Assembly: GCF_001613005.1 (NCBI RefSeq)
Contig: NZ_BDBN01000034.1
Span: 34,870-98,869 of the forward strand
Direction of reading: 5' to 3'
From: Nocardia nova NBRC 15556
GTDB lineage: Bacteria > Actinomycetota > Actinomycetes > Mycobacteriales > Mycobacteriaceae
DNA length: 64,000 bases
Below are positions 25,699 to 35,329 of this stretch, one piece after another. Position 1 is the first letter of the stretch. Every line of letters starts with the position of its first letter. Both the position numbers and the translations under genes were made by a program. The notes beneath the pieces were generated by a model that had not been told where the DNA came from, ran no database searches, and saw nothing but the letters and a program-made list of their open reading frames with translations.

Positions 25699-26720
25699 CC
25701 ACGCAACTGTTCATCCAAGACGTCACGCTCCGCGACGGTATGCACGCCGTACGCCACCGCATCACTCCCGACGACGTCGGCGCGATCGTGGCGGCGCTGG
25801 ACGCGGCGGGAGTCGACGCCGTCGAGGTCGCCCACGGGGACGGGCTCGCCGGCGGCAGCCTGAACTACGGCCCCGGCAGCAATACCGACTGGGAGTGGAT
25901 CGAGGCCGCGGCCGCCAACCTCACCCACGCCCGGCTGACGACCCTGCTGCTGCCCGGCATCGGCACCATCGACCACCTCGAGCAGGCCTACCGGCTCGGC
26001 GTCCGCTCGGTCCGCGTCGCCACCCACTGCACCGAGGCCGACGTCTCCGCCCAGCACATCGGCAAGGCCCGCGAACTCGGCATGGACGTCTCCGGGTTCC
26101 TGATGATGTCGCATATGGCCGAACCCGAGCAGCTCGCCGAACAGGCCAAGCTGATGGAAACCTATGGCGCACAGTGCGTTTACGTGACCGACTCCGGCGG
26201 CCGGTTGACCCTGAACGGCGTGCGCGACCGTGTGCGCGCCTATCGCCGCGTCCTCGATCCGGCTACCGAGATCGGCATCCACGCGCACGAGAATCTCTCG
26301 CTGTCGGTCGCCAATTCCGTTGTCGCCGTGGAGGAAGGCGTCACCCGCGTGGACGCCTCGCTCGCCGGGCACGGCGCGGGCGCGGGCAACTGCCCGATCG
26401 AACCGTTCGTCGCCGTCGCCGACCTGTACGGCTGGAAGCACAACTGCGATCTGTTCGCCCTCCAGGACGCCGCCGACGATCTGGTGCGGCCGTTGCAGGA
26501 TCGCCCGGTGCGGGTGGACCGCGAAACGCTCACCCTGGGATATGCCGGTGTGTATTCATCGTTCCTGCGCCACGCCGAGGCCGCGGCGCAGCGCTACGGA
26601 TTGGACGCGCGCACCATCCTGCTCGAGGTCGGCCGGCGCGGACTGGTCGGCGGTCAGGAAGATCTCATCGTCGACATCGCACTGGATCTCGTGGGCGAAA
26701 CCAGCGCCGCGACCGCCTGA
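25695..26720 (+). CDS. dmpG: 4-hydroxy-2-oxovalerate aldolase
   Basis: Splits 4-hydroxy-2-oxovalerate into pyruvate and acetaldehyde, the last meta-cleavage step. The 341-residue protein has the HMGL-like barrel start IQDVTLRDGMHAVRH (about residue 7, catalytic Arg/Asp), the metal-binding HAHENLSLSVANS (about 196) and the C-terminal dehydrogenase-contact domain. The DmpG/MhpE/HsaF families are close, so the aromatic or steroid pathway it serves cannot be fixed. Translationally coupled to the dehydrogenase. Confidence 0.95.
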   Translation: MTTQLFIQDVTLRDGMHAVRHRITPDDVGAIVAALDAAGVDAVEVAHGDGLAGGSLNYGPGSNTDWEWIEAAAANLTHARLTTLLLPGIGTIDHLEQAYRLGVRSVRVATHCTEADVSAQHIGKARELGMDVSGFLMMSHMAEPEQLAEQAKLMETYGAQCVYVTDSGGRLTLNGVRDRVRAYRRVLDPATEIGIHAHENLSLSVANSVVAVEEGVTRVDASLAGHGAGAGNCPIEPFVAVADLYGWKHNCDLFALQDAADDLVRPLQDRPVRVDRETLTLGYAGVYSSFLRHAEAAAQRYGLDARTILLEVGRRGLVGGQEDLIVDIALDLVGETSAATA

Positions 26721-26726
26721 AAGGTA

Positions 26727-29700
26727 TCAATTCGCCGGCACCACAACACTTTCGGCCTCGAGGACGGATTCCTGCGGTTCCGGCATGACAGTGGGCTGGT
26801 CCGGCTCGGCCGGCCGGCGGGAGGGCAGCAGGGCGCCGGCGGCGGTCGCGGTCGCCGCCGAGGTGAGCGCGGTGGCCCAGCCCACCGGCCCGAGGGGACG
26901 GCAACCGAAATACGTCGACAGTCCGGGTGTCATGACGACCGTGCCCAGGAAGGCCGCACTACCGGCCGCGGTGAGCCACACCTGCGGGCTGTGACGCGCG
27001 GCCAGAACGGTCTGCCCGAGCTGTGTGCCCACCAGCGCGACCAGGGCGACGGTCGCCGCCCGGCGCTCGGTACCGGTCCAGCGGGCGATCGACCACGCCA
27101 CGGTGGAGGCGGCCGCGGTGGTGGAGCCGCGGATCACGATCGTGCGACGCAGATCCGCCGCGATATCGGTGCGCGGCCGGGAGGCGAGCTGTTCGGCGAG
27201 CAGATCGGCGCGCTCCTGGTGGCCGGTCGGCTCCTCGTCGCCGGACCGCTCGGTCGACAGTGCGACGGCCATCGCCGGGAACATGTCGGTGAGCATGTTG
27301 ACCAGCAGGAATTGCCTGGTGCCCAACGGTGCCCGGCCCGCGAGCGCGGTGCCGAGGACCGTGAACGCGACCTCACCGGCGTTGCCGCCGACCAGGATGC
27401 CGACCGCATCGCTGACGCGCCGCCACATGCCGCGGCCCTCGATCAGCGCATGCAGCAGCACCAGCGGGTCGGGATCGGTCAGCACCAGATCGGCGGCATT
27501 GCGGGCGGCGGTCGACCCCTGCGCGGTGAGTCCGATGCCGACGTCGGCGGTGCGGATCGCGGCCGCGTCGTTGCCGCCGTCCCCGGCCATGGCGACCACC
27601 TCGCCGCGTCGCTGCAGGGTGGTGACGATGCGAACCTTCTGCTGCGGGCTGACGCGGGCGAAGACACTGCTGCGCGCGATGAGCTCCGACTGGGCGGCAT
27701 CGTCGAGATCGGCCAGATCGCTCCCCGTCACCACCGGCTCGGCGTCGATGCCGAGATCGGCGGCGATGGCGGAGGCGGTGACGGGATGGTCGCCGGTGAT
27801 CATCCGCACGCGAATGTCGTTGCGCTGCAACGCGCCGACGAGCGGACGCGCCTGCGGACGCGCGGTGTCGGCGAGCCCGATGAAGCCGAGCAGGGTGAGT
27901 TTCTCGACCGCGCTCACCACATCACCCGGTGCCGCGGACAGATCCCGCCGGGCGACGACCAGCACCCGCAGCCCGCGCTCGGCCATGCGATTGATCATGC
28001 GGTCGGCGGCGCGGCGATGGGCGGCGGACATCGGTTCGTCGCGATCGTCACCCTCGTGCCGGGTCCGGATCGCGGTGCAGCGGGCGAGCACGATTTCCGG
28101 GGCCCCCTTCACGATCAGCCGCCAGCGCCGCCGCCGCGTCTGCCCCAGCGTCGCGGCGTATCCGCGATTCGATTCGAAGGGCAGTTCCTCGATCGTGTCC
28201 CAGCGTTCGTCCGAGTCGAGCTGCTCGGCGGCGTCGAGCACCGCCTGATCGGTGGCGTGCACGATCGGGCCCTCGGCAGGATCGGGGCAGGCGTGGGCCG
28301 CGGCCCGCAGCAACAGGCGGGCACGCGGGTCGTCGTCCTCCGGCGACCACTGATGATCGAGGTCGGCCAGGGTGGTCAGCCGCAGGCGGCCGAAGGTGAG
28401 CGTTCCGGTCTTGTCGAAGCAGATGGTGTTCACCCGGCCCAGGGCCTCCACCGTCCGGCTGGCCCGAACCAGCAGGCCGTGACGCGACAGGCGCCGGGCG
28501 ACGGCCAGCTGCGCCACCGTGGCGACGAGCGGAAGTCCTTCCGGCACGGCGGCCGTCGCGACCGCGACCCCGTCGGCGATGGCCGCGCGAATACGCTGTC
28601 CCCGCAACCATCCCAGCGCCGTGACCAGGGAACCGCCGCCGAGTGTCAGCGGCAGCGCCTGATCGCTGAGCGCACGCAGCTGCGCCTGCACTCCGCCCAG
28701 GCGAGGCGGCACGGCGACGGCGGCGGCGCGGTTGGTTTCGGTATCGCACCCGACCGCGACGACCACCGCCACCGCGGCGCCGTTGACGATCGTGCTGGCC
28801 TCGTACACCATGCAGCGCCGCTGGTTGAGGTCCGCTCCGGGAGTGGCGGGGCTGTCCTTGGGCACCGTGACCGATTCCCCGGTCAGCGCCGATTCGTCGA
28901 CCTCCAGGTCCTCGGCTCGCAGCAGCCGTGCATCCGCCGGAACGACATCGCCGGTGCGCAGTGCGATCACGTCGCCGACCGCCAGCGCCGTCCCGGGCAC
29001 CGATTCGCTCGGCGGCTCGGGATCGTGGTCGAGCGCGGCGCGATCGACGCGGCGCCCGGTGATGCGCTCGTGCGCGATCAGGTCGCGCAGCGCGTTCTCG
29101 GCGCGTTGCCGCTGCAAGGCCGACACCACCGCGTTGACCGCCACCACGCCGGCCACCAGTGCGGCGTCGCCGGGTGAGCCCAGTACGGCCGAGGCCGCGG
29201 CGCCGACACCGAGAATGGGGGTGAGCGGATCGGCCAGCTCGCGGCGCACGGTGGCGAGAAAACGCGTCGCCGGAGACAGGTGCGCGGGAATGCGGGTGAG
29301 CGGTGCGGTCCACGACCGCGCGGGAGGTAGCTCGTCGCGTTCGGGTTCCGGCAGCCGCGTCAACACTTCGTCGGGTTCGAGACTGTGCCAGGGAACCAGC
29401 GGTGCGCCCGATTCCGGGAGCCGGCCGCGCGCGGCCTGCACGCCCACCCACATACCCTGCATCAGCCCGCTGGCCTGCGCCGCGGTCACCGGCCACGCGT
29501 CGCGGGAGCGGCCCGCGGCCAGCAGCAGACCCGCGAGCGAACACGCCGAGAGCGCGAGGACGCGACCGCGCTCGCTGACCTGCCGGGCGGGAGCCACCGT
29601 CAACAGCACGCGCATCACCTGATCGAGATCGCCGCAGACCACATCCGCCGCCCACGGCATCGCCTCGACCTCGCCGGCGCTGATCCGGCTCACGCCGATG

Positions 29701-31340
29701 GCCACATCCGCGCAGTTCAGATCCTCGGCGGCGTCGGTGGCGACCAGCGCCACCACATGTCCGTCGGACTGCAAGCGCCGCACCAACTCCGCCGCCTGCC
29801 CCACCCGCTCGACGAATTCGTCTGCCAGGGGCCGTAATTCGACCGCGTCGCGTTGTCCGCGAACCACCACCTTCAGGCCCGAGGCCCGGGCGGTGAGCAT
29901 CAGCGTCCGCGCGCGGGGGTCGAGTTCGCGGCCGATCAAGACCCGGCCCACCACGTCCGTTCCGTCGCAGACGTCGTACCAGCCGGGAATCGAGTCGGTG
30001 CGGTTGCGGTCCGGATCCGGTCGCAGCCGAAGGCCGCCGGTATCCGGCGGCGCAGCTCCGGCCGCGCCGGGGCTCGACCACAACAGTCGCTGAGCGGCGT
30101 TCCATACCCGGGCCGTGGTCCAGTCGGACTTCTCGGCATCTTCCGGTGCGGTTTCGCCGGTGCCGGCAGCGGTTTCGACATCGAGTACCAGGCGGCCGCC
30201 TCCGTACAGCACGGCGCCGTCGATCACCAAGGCGCTCAGCCGATCCAGCCGCCGCCACACCGACGGATCCATCGTCAGCACGCCGGAAGCGGCCAGCAGT
30301 GACGACACCGCCGCCGCGAAACTCTCCCGGCTCGCCCGCGCGGCCTTCGGCGCGGCGATCGACAGGGCGCGGCCGACCGAGGACAGGCCCTGCCCGGCGG
30401 CGACGGCGGCGGCTCCGGCGGCCGCGGCGGCCGACGCCTCGTCCGCGCACCGCTCGACCGGGCCGGGCGGCAGTACCACCGGACGCTCCCGGTGTGGCGG
30501 GGAGTGCAAGATATCGCGGGCCCGTCGGTGGCCGTGCTCGACCTCCCACAAGCGCCAACGGGCATGGCGCACACCGTGTTCGGTGACGGCCAGCGCTCGG
30601 TGCACCGCATCGACCAGGACGTTCGCGGGGCTGTCACCGGCGGCCTGCGCCAGCGCGTTGGCGGTGGTCAGCAGCAGATCGGTGCGGGCCCGGCCGAGAC
30701 GTTGTTCCAACAGCCGCCGGATGCGCGGCTGCGAGTCCGCCAGCGCGACCAGCGACTGCACCGTCTCCACGCCGTTGCGCCCGGGAATGGCCGCTCCGAC
30801 GAAGGTGACACCGGCCGAGATCAGATCACCGGCCAGTGAAATCGCCGCCGACACAACGGGTTCCAGATCGGCGGGATGTTCCGCGCTCGGATCCCAGACG
30901 GTATCGGCGACGTCGGCGTCCTCCTCGGCCGCGGCGATCGCCTCCAGCAGGCCGGGCACCACATCATCGTCGCGAACCGCGGCGACCACATCCCCGGTCA
31001 CCGCGTTCACCCGCGTCCAGCGCACACCCGGCAGCGAGCCAACCCTCCGGTGCACGGCCTCCGCGACTCGCTCGCTGCGCTCCGAACGCAGGCCGCGCAC
31101 CTCCACGAGCACGCGATCCTCGACGGCGGCGATCCGTCTGCCGTCCCGGCGCAGCGCCGGGTTCAGCAGCGACCGCACGTCGCGCTGCAGCTGCGTCGCG
31201 ATATCGTCGGCCACCTCGGTCAGCCGCAGCGCGGTCTGCGCCGCCGCCACCGCACGCACGGGCAGCCGCGCCGGGCCGCCGATGAGAGCCGTCCCGGTCC
31301 GGCCGGCTCCTGACACCACACCGATCAACGCCTGAAACAC
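26727..31340 (-). CDS. giant P-type cation ATPase (CtpI-like)
   Basis: A 1537-residue membrane pump of the size of M. tuberculosis CtpI. The C-terminal half is a complete P2-type ATPase: TGES (DESALTGES, about 850), PEGLP in a membrane helix (about 930), the phosphorylated DKTG with Asp976, KGAPE and MAGDGGNDAAAIRTADVGIG near 1250. The N-terminal ~700 residues are a worn half-copy lacking a phosphorylatable Asp (ALVIDGAVLYGG sits where DKTG would be). The transported ion is unknown. GTG start at 31340 follows GGGAGG at 5 bases. Confidence 0.93.
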   Translation of the reverse strand: MFQALIGVVSGAGRTGTALIGGPARLPVRAVAAAQTALRLTEVADDIATQLQRDVRSLLNPALRRDGRRIAAVEDRVLVEVRGLRSERSERVAEAVHRRVGSLPGVRWTRVNAVTGDVVAAVRDDDVVPGLLEAIAAAEEDADVADTVWDPSAEHPADLEPVVSAAISLAGDLISAGVTFVGAAIPGRNGVETVQSLVALADSQPRIRRLLEQRLGRARTDLLLTTANALAQAAGDSPANVLVDAVHRALAVTEHGVRHARWRLWEVEHGHRRARDILHSPPHRERPVVLPPGPVERCADEASAAAAAGAAAVAAGQGLSSVGRALSIAAPKAARASRESFAAAVSSLLAASGVLTMDPSVWRRLDRLSALVIDGAVLYGGGRLVLDVETAAGTGETAPEDAEKSDWTTARVWNAAQRLLWSSPGAAGAAPPDTGGLRLRPDPDRNRTDSIPGWYDVCDGTDVVGRVLIGRELDPRARTLMLTARASGLKVVVRGQRDAVELRPLADEFVERVGQAAELVRRLQSDGHVVALVATDAAEDLNCADVAIGVSRISAGEVEAMPWAADVVCGDLDQVMRVLLTVAPARQVSERGRVLALSACSLAGLLLAAGRSRDAWPVTAAQASGLMQGMWVGVQAARGRLPESGAPLVPWHSLEPDEVLTRLPEPERDELPPARSWTAPLTRIPAHLSPATRFLATVRRELADPLTPILGVGAAASAVLGSPGDAALVAGVVAVNAVVSALQRQRAENALRDLIAHERITGRRVDRAALDHDPEPPSESVPGTALAVGDVIALRTGDVVPADARLLRAEDLEVDESALTGESVTVPKDSPATPGADLNQRRCMVYEASTIVNGAAVAVVVAVGCDTETNRAAAVAVPPRLGGVQAQLRALSDQALPLTLGGGSLVTALGWLRGQRIRAAIADGVAVATAAVPEGLPLVATVAQLAVARRLSRHGLLVRASRTVEALGRVNTICFDKTGTLTFGRLRLTTLADLDHQWSPEDDDPRARLLLRAAAHACPDPAEGPIVHATDQAVLDAAEQLDSDERWDTIEELPFESNRGYAATLGQTRRRRWRLIVKGAPEIVLARCTAIRTRHEGDDRDEPMSAAHRRAADRMINRMAERGLRVLVVARRDLSAAPGDVVSAVEKLTLLGFIGLADTARPQARPLVGALQRNDIRVRMITGDHPVTASAIAADLGIDAEPVVTGSDLADLDDAAQSELIARSSVFARVSPQQKVRIVTTLQRRGEVVAMAGDGGNDAAAIRTADVGIGLTAQGSTAARNAADLVLTDPDPLVLLHALIEGRGMWRRVSDAVGILVGGNAGEVAFTVLGTALAGRAPLGTRQFLLVNMLTDMFPAMAVALSTERSGDEEPTGHQERADLLAEQLASRPRTDIAADLRRTIVIRGSTTAAASTVAWSIARWTGTERRAATVALVALVGTQLGQTVLAARHSPQVWLTAAGSAAFLGTVVMTPGLSTYFGCRPLGPVGWATALTSAATATAAGALLPSRRPAEPDQPTVMPEPQESVLEAESVVVPAN

Positions 31341-31458
31341 CGGACCTCCCAGCCCGTACGAGTACCGTCGTCCGAGCTACTACCCAGGATCGGGGAAGCC
31401 AACCGCGATATCGGCAGCCTGAGCGGGGCTGATTGTTTCCACCGCCGACGCGGTGCGG

Positions 31459-32400
31459 CTACAGGCATGCGGCGACCGGTATCCGGTGGGCGGGGCCGTG
31501 CGGCGCCGGTGCGGTGAACGACGGGTCCGCTTCGGCCGATGGCTGCTCCGCGGGCATCGGGTCGAGGAATCGGGCGCGTTCGAAAGAGCTGTCGATGGTG
31601 AACGCGGCACCGTCGAACCGGGCCGGCCCGGTGAAGCCGGCCGCACCGAAGTCAGCATGGCCACGGAACTGCGCGCTGTCGAAATACGCCCCGCCGTGGA
31701 AAGCCGCCCGGTGGAATCGGGCGTCGCCGGAGAAGATCGCCAGTGGAAATTGGGCGCTGCCGCGGAAGGTGGTTCCGTCGAATCGGGCCCGCTCGAATCG
31801 GGCGCCGAAAAATTTGGCGCGATCGGTGAACACCGCCTCCCGGAACCACACGGTATCGAAGGTCGCCGCCTGGAAATGGGTGTCGGCGGAGAATGTCGCG
31901 CCGTCGAATCGAGTGATGCCCGTCAGGTTCGCGCGTTCGAAATTCGCGGAGCCGCCGAAAACCGCACCGGTGAAATCGGCATCCTCGATTCGCGCATTGC
32001 GGAAATCGAAGGTGGCGCGCGACCAGCTGCGCCGCGCGCCGCGGCGGAGGTGGTCGGCGATGACGGACGTGATGGTCCGCCGCACCGTCCGGTCGTATCC
32101 GCCGAGCCGGCCGGCCGCACGGGGCAGTCGGAGATAACCGCAGAGCACGTCCACGCATTGCTGGCGCGGTGTGGCCGCGGACGCGTCCGCGATCTCGGCC
32201 AGCGTGCGCACGGCGGAGATCTGCGCTTTGCCCTCACCGACATAGAGTTGCGCCGCCGCCGACACGAACATGTCGGCCAGTTGCCACGGCCACCGAAAAC
32301 GCTTGCGCCGAAAAGAATTCACCGAAGTCGCGTCGCTGTCGAGCAATAGATTCGCCGCCGCGGCCACCGGTGCCGGCCGGCGTTGTACGAGCACTACCAT
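31459..32400 (-). CDS. pentapeptide-repeat protein
   Basis: A 313-residue protein. The N-terminal 130 residues are helical with a hydrophobic-to-basic stretch (FRRKRFRWPWQLADMF), and LRTLAEI-type segments as in signalling adaptors. From about 135 to 285 run pentapeptide repeats of the A(R/N/D)F-xx kind (for example ANFERANLTGITRFDGATF), expected to fold into a square beta-helix. Such folds bind protein partners or mimic DNA. The ATG at 32400 follows AGGAGG at 5 bases. Divergent from the membrane Ser/Thr kinase, which makes a functional link plausible. Confidence 0.9.
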   Translation of the reverse strand: MVVLVQRRPAPVAAAANLLLDSDATSVNSFRRKRFRWPWQLADMFVSAAAQLYVGEGKAQISAVRTLAEIADASAATPRQQCVDVLCGYLRLPRAAGRLGGYDRTVRRTITSVIADHLRRGARRSWSRATFDFRNARIEDADFTGAVFGGSANFERANLTGITRFDGATFSADTHFQAATFDTVWFREAVFTDRAKFFGARFERARFDGTTFRGSAQFPLAIFSGDARFHRAAFHGGAYFDSAQFRGHADFGAAGFTGPARFDGAAFTIDSSFERARFLDPMPAEQPSAEADPSFTAPAPHGPAHRIPVAACL

Positions 32401-32503
32401 TCGAACCTCCTAAACGCCTGCAACGCCCAGAAAAGCTCTTCACTCGCTGTAACGACGGTATAACCGCTCGACATCCGCCATGACAATCGTCACCGAAAAG
32501 TAA

Positions 32504-32529
32504 TCGACCGGCTACGGCGCGCCGGTCGA
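32504..32529. promoter_or_regulatory. hairpin/dyad between the pentapeptide and kinase genes
   Basis: TCGACCGGC (32504-32512) and GCCGGTCGA (32521-32529) form a perfect 9-bp inverted repeat around 8 bases, in the 274-base divergent promoter region. It could be an operator or an RNA hairpin in a leader. No gene is seen in the rest of the region except an 8-codon frame at 32641-32667. Confidence 0.5.
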
Positions 32530-32674
32530 CCTGCGCGGGATCGGGACGCTCGTGGCGGACGGAAATCGCTGTCGGATAACCGTCTTGCCACCTCATTCGA
32601 GACCGGCCGATTCGCAGCCCGGAGCGCGATAAAATTCGCCATGTCTCGATGTCTCATCCCGGAGTGACCAGCAC

Positions 32675-34609
32675 ATGGGCGCTCGACCGGAAGGCGATGC
32701 CACCGCCGCCTTCGACCCGTCGGCCGATCGGGCGGTGGATACTGCGCCGCAACCCACCGCGGACGAGCAGTCCCCCGGCGCGACCAGGCCGCGGCCGCAC
32801 CCGTCCCCCGCCGCCGATCTCGAGCCCGGCGACCGGATCGACGATTTCGATCTGCTGCTCGAGCTCGGCCGCGGCGCGTTCGCCCAGGTCTTCCTGGCCC
32901 GGCAGCGGTCGCTGCAGCGACTGGTGGCGGTGAAGATCTCCGCGGACCACGGCACCGAACCCCAGACCCTGGCTCAGCTGGATCACGAATCCATCGTCCG
33001 GGTGTACGACCAGCGGGTGCTGCCGGACCGGGGGCTGAAGCTGCTGTACATGCAATACGTTCCGGGTGGCACGCTGGCCGCGGTGCTGACGCGGGTCCGC
33101 GCGACCGCGCCGGAGCGACGCAGCGGGCGGCTGCTGCTGGACGCGGTCGACGAGGCATTGGCGGACAAAGGCGAGATCCCCACCTCGAGCAGCCGCGCGC
33201 GGGACGAGATCGCGGCCCTGTCCTGGCCGGAAACCGTCGCCTGGCTCGGCCGCCGGCTCGCCGAAGCCCTCGACTACGCCGAAAGACGCGGTGTGCTGCA
33301 CCGCGATATCAAACCGGCCAACGTCCTGCTCTCCGCCGACGCCGCACCCAAACTGGCCGACTTCAACATCAGCTTCAGCGACCACGTCGCGGGCAGTAGT
33401 CCGGTGGCGTACTTCGGCGGATCGCTGGCCTACATGTCTCCCGAACATCTCGAGGCGAGCCACCCGCAACTGTCCGGCACGGTGGACGACCTCGACACGC
33501 GCAGCGATATCTACGCTCTGGGCGTCATGCTGTGGGAGTTGCTGACCGGGCGCCGCCCGTTTCCGCCGACCGCGGCGAAGGATTCACAGGACTCGGTCGA
33601 ACAGCTCCTCGACATGCGGCGCCGCCCGATCGCGCCGCAATTCCTCGACGACCTCCCCGCCGACTGCCCGGCCTCACTGCGCCGCGTGCTGCTGACCTGC
33701 CTGGCGCCGCGGCGCACCGATCGCTGGGCCAACGGCGCGGAGCTGGCCCAGCAATTCGAGCTCTGCCTCGACCCGCGGGCCCGGGAGCTCGTCGACGCGC
33801 CGCCGGACAGCCATCGGCCGCGCGGGCCGCTGTGGCCGATACCGATTCTGGCGATCGCGATCGCCGTGCCCAATCTTGCCGCCGCGTGGTACAACTACTA
33901 CTACAATAGGACGCTGATCGTCAGCAAACTCACGCCCGAGATCCAGCGGTCCTTCCACGATGTGGCCCAGGTGCTGTATCCGCTGGCCATCGTGGCGGCC
34001 ACACTCCTGATCCTCTACATCGCGCGCCATCTCATCGAGGTGTCCATCGGACTGCACAACGGGCGTGACTATCCCGAGGCCGTTCTCACGAGCGCTCGCA
34101 TCGATGCGCTGCGGCTCGGCAACCGGGTGGCCGCCATCGCTTTCGTGTTCTGGTTCGCCGGTGGCGTGATATTTCCGGTGATGCTGAATCTCGTCGCCGG
34201 CGGCGTGCCGCGCGGCACCTACACGCATTTCCTGCTGTCCCTGGTCGTCTGCGGTGCGGTCGCCCTGGCCTACCCGTACTTCGCGATCACCTGGTACGTG
34301 GTGCGGTTCCTGTACCCGCTCTTCCTGGCCCACGGACGGTCCGCCGCCGCCGACGTCGAACACCTGCGCCGGCTCGCCCGCCGTACCGGCATCTACCTCA
34401 CCGCGGCCGCGGCCGTACCGCTGGTGGGCGTCACGGGCATCACGTTCCTGCCGGCGCCGGATATCGAATCCATCATCTGGGCGATCCGCATCCTATGCGT
34501 CGGCGGCATCATCGGCTTCATCCTCGCCTACGTGTGCTACGAGGTCATCGAGAAGGACCTGCGGGCACTCGAACGCGTCGCGGCCGCATCCACCACCGAC
34601 GCGGAATAG
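32675..34609 (+). CDS. Ser/Thr protein kinase with six-helix membrane domain
   Basis: A 644-residue PknB-type kinase. A Pro-rich N-terminus (1-50) precedes the kinase domain (about 55-365): LGRGAFAQVF (64-73), catalytic Lys87 in VAVKIS, HRDIKPANVLL with Asp211, and DFN at 229-231 in place of DFG, then YMSPEHL and SDIYALGVMLWELLTG. The C-terminal third has about six membrane helices from residue 388. There is no PASTA or other named sensor, so the membrane part itself is the likely sensor. GGAG lies upstream of the ATG at 32675. Confidence 0.92.
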   Translation: MGARPEGDATAAFDPSADRAVDTAPQPTADEQSPGATRPRPHPSPAADLEPGDRIDDFDLLLELGRGAFAQVFLARQRSLQRLVAVKISADHGTEPQTLAQLDHESIVRVYDQRVLPDRGLKLLYMQYVPGGTLAAVLTRVRATAPERRSGRLLLDAVDEALADKGEIPTSSSRARDEIAALSWPETVAWLGRRLAEALDYAERRGVLHRDIKPANVLLSADAAPKLADFNISFSDHVAGSSPVAYFGGSLAYMSPEHLEASHPQLSGTVDDLDTRSDIYALGVMLWELLTGRRPFPPTAAKDSQDSVEQLLDMRRRPIAPQFLDDLPADCPASLRRVLLTCLAPRRTDRWANGAELAQQFELCLDPRARELVDAPPDSHRPRGPLWPIPILAIAIAVPNLAAAWYNYYYNRTLIVSKLTPEIQRSFHDVAQVLYPLAIVAATLLILYIARHLIEVSIGLHNGRDYPEAVLTSARIDALRLGNRVAAIAFVFWFAGGVIFPVMLNLVAGGVPRGTYTHFLLSLVVCGAVALAYPYFAITWYVVRFLYPLFLAHGRSAAADVEHLRRLARRTGIYLTAAAAVPLVGVTGITFLPAPDIESIIWAIRILCVGGIIGFILAYVCYEVIEKDLRALERVAAASTTDAE

Positions 34610-34621
34610 GCGAGCGCCGCG

Positions 34622-35062
34622 TCAGGACAGCAGCGGTCCGTCGGCCCAGCGGTACAGGTGAGCGATGGCCGGATCGACGATCGCGCCGGGCATCTCCGGG
34701 TCGAACCACCGATCGACGCAGGTCCAGTGGTACGGGTGGAGCAGGTAGTCGCCGTTGAGTCCGTCGAGGTCGGCGAATTCCTGCTCCCAGGCATGCGTCC
34801 ACCGCGGGTGATCGGCGCGACTGAGAGTCCACGACCCGATGGCCGCGATGTGTCCGGGCAGCGCGGCCAGGTCGGCTTCGAAACGACTCACCACGGCCGG
34901 CGCGGTTTCGGGACGCACCCGGAGCAGCAGGGTGCGTTTGATTCGCTTCCCGGACCACGCGACTCGCGCGCCGGCGAGGCGGGTCAGTGCCACGGCGTCG
35001 GCGTCGGCGGGCCGCCCCGGCCAGGCTGCGCCGAGATCGGCACAGGTCACGTCCCAGGTCAT
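34622..35062 (-). CDS. Dabb (stress-responsive A/B barrel) family protein
   Basis: A 146-residue protein. The middle and end match the dimeric alpha/beta-barrel Dabb fold: LLLRVRPETAPAVVSRFEAD, IGSWTLSRADHP and DLDGLNGDYLLHPYHWTCVDRWFDPE. Members are small dimers of mostly unknown role, a few being cyclases or stress proteins. ATG at 35062; weak ribosome site. Convergent with the kinase gene, with only 12 bases between stops. Confidence 0.72.
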   Translation of the reverse strand: MTWDVTCADLGAAWPGRPADADAVALTRLAGARVAWSGKRIKRTLLLRVRPETAPAVVSRFEADLAALPGHIAAIGSWTLSRADHPRWTHAWEQEFADLDGLNGDYLLHPYHWTCVDRWFDPEMPGAIVDPAIAHLYRWADGPLLS

Positions 35063-35329
35063 CCCGAGCCCGCCGACGCTGCCGGGCAGATCCTCTCCGC
35101 CGGAGGCCGCGGGCGGGCCGGCGCCTCAGCATCGTTCGTGACCCACGACACACCCACCCTCGATCCCGGCCACCGGGACCCACGCGCCCCCAACGACATC
35201 GCGCGCCGACGCCGCGTGAACCCGCAATCGCGGGCAGCGGTGCGTGGCGGGATGCGGTAGTGGTATTCCGAAACCAGGCGCCGGCGATCCGACTGTGCGC
35301 GGATCGAAAACTGCTGGGAGGTAGCGACT

